This document shows positions 24,092 to 30,119 of a stretch of 42,537 bases of DNA, one piece after another (the stretch's first letter is position 1; every line of letters starts with the position of its first letter). A model generated the notes under the pieces. The model was not told the origin of the DNA, did not search any database, and was given only the letters and a program-made list of their open reading frames with translations. Position numbers and translations under genes: made by a program. The stretch lies in assembly GCA_019116705.1 (NCBI GenBank), contig DXBF01000048.1:1-42537 (forward strand), given 5' to 3'. Origin of the DNA: Candidatus Gemmiger avistercoris. Lineage in GTDB: Bacteria; Bacillota; Clostridia; Oscillospirales; Ruminococcaceae.

Positions 24092-25378
24092 ATGAGCGAT
24101 ACGATCGAACTGGATTTTGGCGCTACGGCGCAGAAGCGCACCGAAGGCGGCGCCCTGCCGGTGGTGCTGCTGGCGCTGGACCAGGGCCGGTATGATATGG
24201 ACCGCAGCCTGGACGAACTGCGGGCGCTGGCCGAGGCCAACGGCATGGACGCCGTGGCCGAAGTGGTGCAGAAACGCAGCGCGCCCGAAGCCGCCACGCT
24301 GCTGGGCGCCGGCAAAGTGGAGGAAGCCCGGCTGGTCTGCCAGAACGTGCAGGCGGCCGCCGCCATCTTTGACGGCGAACTGACCGGCAGCCAGATCCGC
24401 AACCTTTCGGCGGCGCTGCAGGTGGAAGTGCTGGACCGCACGCTGCTGATTCTGGAGATTTTCCGCGCCCGGGCCACCACCAACGAGGGCAAGCTGCAGA
24501 CCGAGCTGGCCCTGCTGCGCTACCAGCTGCCGCGGCTGCAGGGCCTGGGCGAAAGCCTGAGCCGTCAGGGCGGCGGCGGGGCCGGGGGCGGCGGCGCGCG
24601 CCGCGGCGCGGGCGAGACCAAGCTGGAACTGGACCGCCGCCACCTGCACCACCGCATCGAACACCTGGAACAGCGGCTGTCGGAACTGGAAAAGCGCCGG
24701 GGCGAGACCCGCCGCGCCCGCCGCAAAAACAACGTGCCGGTGATCGCCCTGGTGGGCTACACCAACGTGGGCAAATCCAGCCTGCTGAACGCCCTGTGCG
24801 GGGAACAAATTTTTGAGGCCGACATGCTCTTCGCCACGCTGGACCCCACCGCCCGCAAACTGACGCTGCCCAGCGGCCTGCAGACGGTCCTGGTGGATAC
24901 CGTCGGTTTCGTCAGCCGCCTGCCCCATCACCTGGTGGAAGCGTTCAAGAGCACGCTGGAGGAAGCCGCCTACGCCGATGTGATCGTGAAGGTGGCCGAC
25001 GCCTCCGACCCGCAGGCCCCCGAACAGCTGGCCGTTACCGACGAGGTGCTGGCCACGCTGGACTGCGGCGGCATCCCCCAGCTGGTGGTCTACAACAAAT
25101 GCGACGCCGCCAACCTGATCCCGCTGGACCCCGGCCTGCTGCTGACCAGCGCCAGGACCGGCCGCGGCCTGCCGGAACTGCTGGCCCGCCTGGACGAAGT
25201 GCTGGCCCACCGGGTGCGCGGCATCGAGGTGCTGCTGCCCTACGACAAACTGGCCCTGGCCGACGTGCTGCGCAGCCGCGGCAGCGTGGCCGCCGAGGAA
25301 TACCGCGAGACCGGCGTGTACTACCGCGCCACCGTCAAGATCGACGACCTGCACCGGTTCGAGCCGTACCTGGTCTGA
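24092..25378 (+). CDS. hflX: Ribosome-associated GTPase HflX
   Basis: 428 residues, the usual length. The N-terminal HflX domain (about 1-175) includes EVVQKRSAPEAATLLGAGK. A Gly/Arg-rich linker (GGGGAGGGGARRGAGETKLE) follows, then a coiled stretch with LDRRHLHHRIEHLE. The GTPase domain has G1 GYTNVGKSSLL from about residue 222, G3 DTVGF and G4 NKCD. HflX splits stalled 70S ribosomes under stress and recycles subunits. The ATG is preceded at 4 bases by GGAGG contributed by the adjoining repeat. It is not obviously part of an operon with its neighbours. Confidence 0.96.
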   Translation: MSDTIELDFGATAQKRTEGGALPVVLLALDQGRYDMDRSLDELRALAEANGMDAVAEVVQKRSAPEAATLLGAGKVEEARLVCQNVQAAAAIFDGELTGSQIRNLSAALQVEVLDRTLLILEIFRARATTNEGKLQTELALLRYQLPRLQGLGESLSRQGGGGAGGGGARRGAGETKLELDRRHLHHRIEHLEQRLSELEKRRGETRRARRKNNVPVIALVGYTNVGKSSLLNALCGEQIFEADMLFATLDPTARKLTLPSGLQTVLVDTVGFVSRLPHHLVEAFKSTLEEAAYADVIVKVADASDPQAPEQLAVTDEVLATLDCGGIPQLVVYNKCDAANLIPLDPGLLLTSARTGRGLPELLARLDEVLAHRVRGIEVLLPYDKLALADVLRSRGSVAAEEYRETGVYYRATVKIDDLHRFEPYLV

Positions 25379-25379
25379 G

Positions 25380-25408
25380 TTGACAGCGCCCGCCGGGACC
25401 GCTATACT
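25380..25408 (+). promoter_or_regulatory. Promoter of gltX
   Basis: TTGACA (25380-25385), 17 bases, TATACT (25403-25408), starting 2 bases after the hflX stop and about 45 bases ahead of the gltX ATG. Confidence 0.8.
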
Positions 25409-25451
25409 TTCGATAGAACGACACCGTACAAACGATAAAGGGGTTACGATT

Positions 25452-26897
25452 ATGGCATCCAACGTCCGCACCCGGTTTGCGCCGTCGCCCACCGGCTACA
25501 TGCACGTGGGCAATCTGCGCACCGCATTGTACACCTATCTGCAGGCCCGCCACAACGGCGGCGCCTTCATCCTGCGCATCGAGGACACCGACCAGGGCCG
25601 CTATGTGGAGGGCGCCACCGACATCATCTACGATACGCTGCGCGCCACCGGCCTGACCTGGGACGAAGGTCCCGACGTAGGCGGCCCCGTCGGCCCCTAT
25701 GTGCAGAGCCAGCGCATGGGCATGTTCAAGCAGTATGCCGAGCAGCTCGTCAAGGCGGGCAAGGCCTACTACTGCTTCTGCACCGAGGAACGCCTCAACG
25801 AACTCCACGAAGCCCAGCGCGCCGCAGGCGAAATGACCCACTACGACGGCCACTGCCGCGACCTGAGCGCGGAGGAAGTGGCCGCCAAGCTGGCCGCCGG
25901 GGAACCCTACGTCATCCGGCAGAAGATCCCCGAAAGCGGCGTGGCCGCCTTCGACGACGTGGTCTACGGCCACATCGAGGTGAACGTCAGCGAACTGGAC
26001 GACCAGATCCTCATCAAGACCGACGGCATGCCCACCTACAACTTCGCCAACGTGGTGGACGACCACCTGATGGGCATCACCCACGTGATCCGCGGCAGCG
26101 AGTACCTGTCCAGCACGCCCAAGTACAATCTGCTGTACGACGCCTTCGGGTGGGAGAAGCCGGTCTACATCCACTGCCCGCCGGTGATGAAGGACGCGCA
26201 GAACAAGCTGTCCAAGCGCAACGGCGACGCCAGCTACCAGGATCTGGTGGCCAAGGGCTACCTGCCCGCGGCGGTGCTGAACTATCTGCTGCTGCTGGGC
26301 TGGGCCCCCGAGGGCGAGCAGGAGATCTTCAGCCTCGACGAGATGGTGAAGATCTGGGACCCGGCGCGGATCTCGAAGTCCCCGGCCATCTTCGACCCGC
26401 TGAAGCTGCGAGCCATCAACGCGGCCTACATCCGCGCCCTGCCCCCCGAGGAGTTCCGCCGTCTGGCTGACCCCTTCATCAACAGTGCCGTGCACCGTGA
26501 CATTGACCGGGACCTGCTCTGCGCCAACCTGCAGCCCCGCTGCGAAGTGCTGGAGGACATTCCGCCGCAGCTGGACTTCTTCGACGCGGCGCTGCCCTAC
26601 GACGCGGAACTGTACCGCAACAAGAAGCAGAAAACCACGCCGGAAAGCGCCAAAGAAGCCCTGGCCGCCCTGCTGCCGGTATTGGAGGGCGTGACGGACT
26701 GGACCCGCGACGCCATCTTCGACGCCTGCAAGGCCCAGGCCGAAGCGATGGAAAAGAAAAACGGCTGGCTGCTGTACCCGCTGGGCATCGCCCTTTCGGG
26801 CAAGGCCCGCACGCCGGGCGGCGGCACCGACCTGGCCGCCATGCTGGGCCGGGAGGAAACGCTGGCCCGCGTCCGCGCCGCGCTGGCGGCGCTGTAA
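25452..26897 (+). CDS. gltX: Glutamyl-tRNA synthetase
   Basis: 481 residues from the ATG at 25452, preceded by AAAGGGG. The class I HIGH motif is HVGN (residues 18-21, after RFAPSPTGYM) and the KMSKS loop is KLSKR (252-256, before NGDASYQD). The catalytic Rossmann core is followed by an all-helical anticodon-binding half. The enzyme charges tRNA-Glu, and often tRNA-Gln in organisms that use transamidation. It stands alone under its own consensus promoter, with composite repeat C, which contains a strong terminator, immediately after. Confidence 0.96.
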   Translation: MASNVRTRFAPSPTGYMHVGNLRTALYTYLQARHNGGAFILRIEDTDQGRYVEGATDIIYDTLRATGLTWDEGPDVGGPVGPYVQSQRMGMFKQYAEQLVKAGKAYYCFCTEERLNELHEAQRAAGEMTHYDGHCRDLSAEEVAAKLAAGEPYVIRQKIPESGVAAFDDVVYGHIEVNVSELDDQILIKTDGMPTYNFANVVDDHLMGITHVIRGSEYLSSTPKYNLLYDAFGWEKPVYIHCPPVMKDAQNKLSKRNGDASYQDLVAKGYLPAAVLNYLLLLGWAPEGEQEIFSLDEMVKIWDPARISKSPAIFDPLKLRAINAAYIRALPPEEFRRLADPFINSAVHRDIDRDLLCANLQPRCEVLEDIPPQLDFFDAALPYDAELYRNKKQKTTPESAKEALAALLPVLEGVTDWTRDAIFDACKAQAEAMEKKNGWLLYPLGIALSGKARTPGGGTDLAAMLGREETLARVRAALAAL

Positions 26898-26903
26898 GCA
26901 TCC

Positions 26904-27020
26904 GTCCTTTCTTTGCAAAGGCGGACCAGAGAAACTCCAAACAAAAAACGGATAGAGGGCGCGCCCTCTATCCGTTTTTTATGGAAAGTTCTTTTCGCCC
27001 TTTTCTTTCAAGAAAAGGGC
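26904..27020. repeat. Composite three-hairpin repeat, copy C
   Basis: Outer hairpin with GTCC/GGAC ends around TTTGCAAA (26904-26926); a central perfect palindrome of 38 bases, A6-CGGATAGAGGG and its complement (26943-26980), a strong bidirectional terminator; then GCCCTTTTCTT/AAGAAAAGGGC (26997-27020). It lies between the converging gltX and the membrane XRE gene. The central stem has a different sequence from all other copies. Confidence 0.88.
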
Positions 27021-27024
27021 AAGA

Positions 27025-28068
27025 TCAGCCATAGGTCTGCCAGAGTTCTTGCAGATCCGTGTCCCATTGCGCCTGTGTCTGTTGGCTATCCGGCAGCGCG
27101 GTCAGGTCGATCTGCTGTTCCGGCGAACCCGTCACCGTCACCTCGATGTTGAAATCCCGGTCGCCGCTGCACTGGACCAGATAATACTGCATCTCGTCCG
27201 GGGCACCGGGCTGCCAGGTCAGCCGGATGCGGAAGTCCCGCGTCCGAATGTGGGTCGCCGGTTCGCCGGTCACCCCCCGCGCTACTACCAGATACCGCTT
27301 TGTGATGCGCTCCCCCGGTACAGGCCCGCCGATGCACAGCGCACAGGGCGTTTCCTGCATCAGGGCGCTGTCGTCTATCCGTTGTACCAGCGCCGGATAT
27401 TGCCGCACCGCCGTCTCGGTCAGCGGCACCAGCGCGTCCACGCGGTACCCGGCCCCGGCCAGCCAGAAGAAGTAGGCGAACACCGCCGCCACGGCCAGCG
27501 CCGCCAGCTGCACGCCGACGGCTTTCAGCCCGCCCCACAGCGCCGGGGCGGCAGAATGGCCGCGCACCTTGCACACCACGGCCCAGGCGGCCACCGCCGC
27601 CACCGTGACCAGCAGCAAGTACGCCCCCGCCACCGCCGTGAACACGTAGGTCACCAGCGAGAGCAGGCAAAAGACCACGCACAGCACCGCCAGCGCCACC
27701 AGCCACGGGCGGCTTTTTCTCCCTTTGCCCGTGCTATCCGGGGCAGCCGGTTTTTCCGGCACAGGCGGTTCCGCCGCCTTCCCCGTTTCCTCTGCGCCCG
27801 CCGGGTCCGGCGGAACATCCGCTGCCTGCGGCGTTTCCTCCGGCGTGTTTTGCACCGCGCCCTCCGCAGGTTCAGGCGGTTCGGGCAGGGCGTCGCCGAG
27901 GCATTGGCGCAGGGCCAGCAGGTTGCCGGGGCCGGGCAGGGCCGCGCCCCGTTCCCATTTGGCGACGGCCTGCCGCGATACGCCCACCCGTTCGGCCAGG
28001 GATTCCTGGGTCCAGCCCCGGGCGCGCCGGGCGGCGGCCAGCTGCCTGCCCCATTCTGCTGCCGTCAT
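27025..28068 (-). CDS. Membrane-anchored XRE-family regulator with extracytoplasmic domain
   Basis: 347 residues from the ATG at 28068 (AGG upstream); an in-frame start 18 codons earlier lies on top of the promoter's downstream region and is less likely. Residues 1-55 are a clear Cro/C1 helix-turn-helix (RRARGWTQESLAERVGVSRQAVAKWERG). A Pro/Glu-rich linker (about 60-115) leads to three predicted membrane helices (about 119-225). The last about 120 residues would then be outside the cell. The layout suggests a one-component sensor that binds DNA at the membrane. I do not recognise the outer domain. Confidence 0.82.
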   Translation of the reverse strand: MTAAEWGRQLAAARRARGWTQESLAERVGVSRQAVAKWERGAALPGPGNLLALRQCLGDALPEPPEPAEGAVQNTPEETPQAADVPPDPAGAEETGKAAEPPVPEKPAAPDSTGKGRKSRPWLVALAVLCVVFCLLSLVTYVFTAVAGAYLLLVTVAAVAAWAVVCKVRGHSAAPALWGGLKAVGVQLAALAVAAVFAYFFWLAGAGYRVDALVPLTETAVRQYPALVQRIDDSALMQETPCALCIGGPVPGERITKRYLVVARGVTGEPATHIRTRDFRIRLTWQPGAPDEMQYYLVQCSGDRDFNIEVTVTGSPEQQIDLTALPDSQQTQAQWDTDLQELWQTYG

Positions 28069-28112
28069 GCTGTACACCTGCCTTTCCGTTTGGTTTCCCT
28101 TTGTCTGACTCC

Positions 28113-28141
28113 ATCGTAGCATATCCGGCCCCGGTATACAA
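28113..28141 (-). promoter_or_regulatory. Promoter of the membrane XRE gene
   Basis: On the minus strand TTGTAT (28136-28141), 17 bases, TACGAT (28113-28118), about 45 bases ahead of the ATG. Confidence 0.65.
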
Positions 28142-28194
28142 GCAACCCCGCGCTACTTTCCGCTACCGCGCGCCCCGGACCGGGGGATCGCCTT

Positions 28195-28313
28195 GTTCTT
28201 TCTTTGCAAAGGCGAACCAAAGAAACTCTCAACAAAAACCGGGGGTATGGCGTATGCCATACCCCCGGTTTTTCATCGAAAGTTCGCTCGTCCTTTTCTT
28301 ACAAGAAAAGGAC
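28195..28313. repeat. Composite three-hairpin repeat, copy D
   Basis: Outer hairpin with GTTC/GAAC ends around TTTGCAAA (28195-28217); central 18-base-pair terminator stem containing CCGGGGGTATGGC (28234-28273, loop GTAT); then GTCCTTTTCTT/AAGAAAAGGAC (28290-28313). Its left flank (from about 28173, CCCCGGACCGGGGGATCGCC) recurs near copy E. It fills most of the 28069-28382 gap; the rest holds the XRE promoter and nothing else I can identify. Confidence 0.88.
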
Positions 28314-28382
28314 CAGAACAGGCGTCCTTCCGGACGATCGCACAGGCTGCTTTTGCCATACAGGTTGCCCCTGTGGTTTCCC

Positions 28383-28748
28383 TCAGGATCCCTGCGGCGC
28401 TTTTTGAGAATCGCCTTTCCGCTTTTTTCGGGGCCCTGCCTGGAAGGCGGCCTTCGCTTTTTGGTAAAACCGGCGCAGCACCGCAAGGGTCTTTTGATCG
28501 TTGGGGAACAGCAGCTTCAAAAGCCCCAAAGCGATCGCAAACGTCGCTATTTTTTCCGGCGACAGGGGCAGCCAGAGAAATGCGATGTACGCCCCGGAAA
28601 CAGCGGTCATCCAGGGGATCTTTTCGGCGGTGCCGATGGCGAACAGAATGTACGACCAGCCGTTTGTGATCAACCATGCCAGCGCAATACAGAAAAGCAG
28701 GCGGGGATTGGTGATGAAGCGAAGGATCTTTTTGATTTTTTCTTTCAT
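28383..28748 (-). CDS. Small conserved-looking membrane protein
   Basis: 121 residues with two or three hydrophobic segments (LLFCIALAWLITNGWSYILF, MTAVSGAYIAFLWLPL, IATFAIALGLLKLLF) and a basic C-terminal tail (PRKKRKGDSQK). Similar small proteins with an ITNGW motif occur in clostridia, but I know of no function. Its ATG overlaps the TGA of the upstream gene (28745-28748), so translation is coupled. Base composition is less GC-rich than the flanking chromosome, like the rest of this cassette. Confidence 0.75.
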   Translation of the reverse strand: MKEKIKKILRFITNPRLLFCIALAWLITNGWSYILFAIGTAEKIPWMTAVSGAYIAFLWLPLSPEKIATFAIALGLLKLLFPNDQKTLAVLRRFYQKAKAAFQAGPRKKRKGDSQKAPQGS

Positions 28749-29077
28749 TTGTTATTTTTTTCGGCGCCTGTGTTCTGCACGGCGTAGCCCTGTGTGGCGG
28801 GGGCGGATGTACCGGCGTTTGCCATGGAGGCTTCCGCCGGTTCCGGGCGAAGAGGGCCGCCGGACCGGGCGGCTCTTTGCTTTTGGATCTGCGCCCTTCG
28901 GCGGGCAATGTACGCACGGGCAGCGGACGAAGAAGCCCCCGGGGCGGGTGTGCTTGCCGCCCGGTCATCGCACGTTATGCGGGTGGGCTTTGCGGTGTCC
29001 CGCGTCAACACATACAGCAGAAATCCCCCCACGACCGAACCGGCGCCGAGTAAAAAATACTTCCATTTTTCTTTCAT
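28745..29077 (-). CDS. Small single-pass membrane protein of unknown function
   Basis: 110 residues from the ATG at 29077 (AAAGGG upstream). One hydrophobic helix at the N-terminus (KYFLLGAGSVVGGFLLYVL) is followed by a hydrophilic tail rich in Ala, Arg and Gln, with YIARRRAQIQKQRAARSG. An in-frame ATG at 29161 has a better site (GGAGG, 8 bases away) and would add 28 residues that look like untranslated sequence; which start is used is open. It overlaps the next gene by 4 bases. No family recognised. Confidence 0.62.
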   Translation of the reverse strand: MKEKWKYFLLGAGSVVGGFLLYVLTRDTAKPTRITCDDRAASTPAPGASSSAARAYIARRRAQIQKQRAARSGGPLRPEPAEASMANAGTSAPATQGYAVQNTGAEKNNK

Positions 29078-29183
29078 GATATGCCCTTTCTGTAAAGTGT
29101 TCGGTATACGCTCCCGCAGGGGTCGGACGCCCCGCGGCAATGGCCCACATACCGGCTGCATGGGTCTCACCTCCTGTGGTCCT

Positions 29184-29297
29184 TCAGCAATTGCAAATTT
29201 CGTATCGCATACAAAGGGACAGGATATTGGGCAGGGTCAGGAACCGATCCTCTTTCTTTTTATCGAGATATTTGTTGGTGGTTTTGCGTCTTTTCAT
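29184..29297 (-). CDS. 37-residue micro-ORF, possible remnant of a CDP-alcohol phosphatidyltransferase
   Basis: An ATG at 29297 with GGGAGG upstream opens a 37-codon frame, MKRRKTTNKYLDKKKEDRF, continuing LTLPNILSL and ending EICNC. The LPNILSL string resembles the conserved start of CDP-alcohol phosphatidyltransferases (PgsA/cardiolipin-synthase type), but the reading frame stops at once and no catalytic motif follows. It may be the stub of a deleted gene or a genuine small protein. It sits between the marR gene and the small membrane genes on the same strand. Confidence 0.4.
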   Translation of the reverse strand: MKRRKTTNKYLDKKKEDRFLTLPNILSLCMRYEICNC

Positions 29298-29372
29298 AAA
29301 CCCGCCCCTCCCTGTGACGGACTGCGGCGCCGATCGGCCCGCCCTTGACGGCGTATCGATCGGCCGCCCCTG

Positions 29373-29825
29373 TTACAGTTCCGCTTTTCCTGTGATCTCT
29401 TTTCTGAATTTGAGGATAAATTTGTCCAGCATGGAGAGACAGGCCTGCAGTTCCTGCAGATCCGCATCCTCCATCGCCCGCTGCTCGGCCGCAAAAATCC
29501 ACATCACGTGTTCCAGGCCAAAAGCCGATCCGGCGTCCGTCAGGCGCACCACTTTGCGGTTCCGGCTGCCCGGGCAGTGTTCCAGCACAACAAAACCTTT
29601 GCGGACCAGTTTGGAAATGATCGTGTTTACGGTCTGCTTGGAAAGGAACAGCAGTTCCGACAAATCTTGCTGTGAATACTCCCGCTCCGAACCAAGCAGC
29701 AGGGACCAGATGGCGACCTCGCCGTCTGGAATGCCGGATTTGGCAGCCGCTGTATGATACAGCGAATTGATCTCCTTGGTCCTTTGGGTGATCGCGTCGA
29801 TCCCGCGCTGTGTGTTCCGATCCAT
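29373..29825 (-). CDS. MarR-family transcriptional regulator
   Basis: 150 residues, normal for MarR. The winged helix is clear: YSQQDLSELLFLSKQTVNTIISKLVRKGFV, followed by the wing RNRKVVRLTDAG, with flanking dimerisation helices at both ends. AGGAGG lies ahead of the ATG at 29825. The promoter contains two palindromic sites made of the same half-site, so it almost certainly represses itself and whatever follows (the micro-ORF and two small membrane proteins). The inducing ligand is unknown. Confidence 0.9.
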   Translation of the reverse strand: MDRNTQRGIDAITQRTKEINSLYHTAAAKSGIPDGEVAIWSLLLGSEREYSQQDLSELLFLSKQTVNTIISKLVRKGFVVLEHCPGSRNRKVVRLTDAGSAFGLEHVMWIFAAEQRAMEDADLQELQACLSMLDKFILKFRKEITGKAEL

Positions 29826-29842
29826 ACTCTGCCCCTCCTGTT

Positions 29843-29894
29843 AACATCCGACATCGGATGTTACTATTATAGTCCGAACTCGGATGTTTGTCAA
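29843..29894 (-). promoter_or_regulatory. Consensus promoter with two MarR operators
   Basis: On the minus strand TTGACA (29889-29894), 17 bases, TATAAT (29866-29871). A perfect palindrome AACATCCGA-CA-TCGGATGTT occupies 29843-29862, just after the -10. A second, partly degenerate site (TCCGA-AC-TCGGATGTT, 29873-29889) fills the spacer. A dimer at either site would block RNA polymerase. Confidence 0.88.
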
Positions 29895-29976
29895 GAAGCC
29901 TTTTGCCTGCCTTTCCCGTTTCTTCCTCCCCCATGGCGGCAGCAAAGAGCCCCGGACCGGGGGATCGCCTGTTCTC

Positions 29977-30095
29977 GTCCTTTTCTTGTAAGAAAGGGAC
30001 CAGCGAACTTCCCATAAAAAACCGGGGGTATGGCATACGCCATACCCCCGGTTTTTGTTGGGAGTTTCTTTGGTTCGCCTTTGCAAAGAAAGAAC
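29977..30095. repeat. Composite three-hairpin repeat, copy E (inverted relative to copy D)
   Basis: GTCCTTTTCTT-type hairpin with slight mismatch (29977-30000); the same CCGGGGGTATGGC terminator stem as copy D with loop ATAC, the complement of D's GTAT (30017-30056); then the GTTC/GAAC hairpin around TTTGCAAA (30073-30095). CCCCGGACCGGGGGATCGCC lies on its left flank and a related sequence on its right. It lies between marR and the EF-G-like gene. Confidence 0.88.
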
Positions 30096-30119
30096 AAGGC
30101 CGGTCCCCTGTGCCGGGGC

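Noticed and set aside
29078-29161. 28-residue extension of the small membrane protein to the ATG at 29161
   Set aside because: The ribosome binding site is good, but the added residues look like translated leader and the ATG at 29077 sits directly before the membrane helix; kept only as an alternative.
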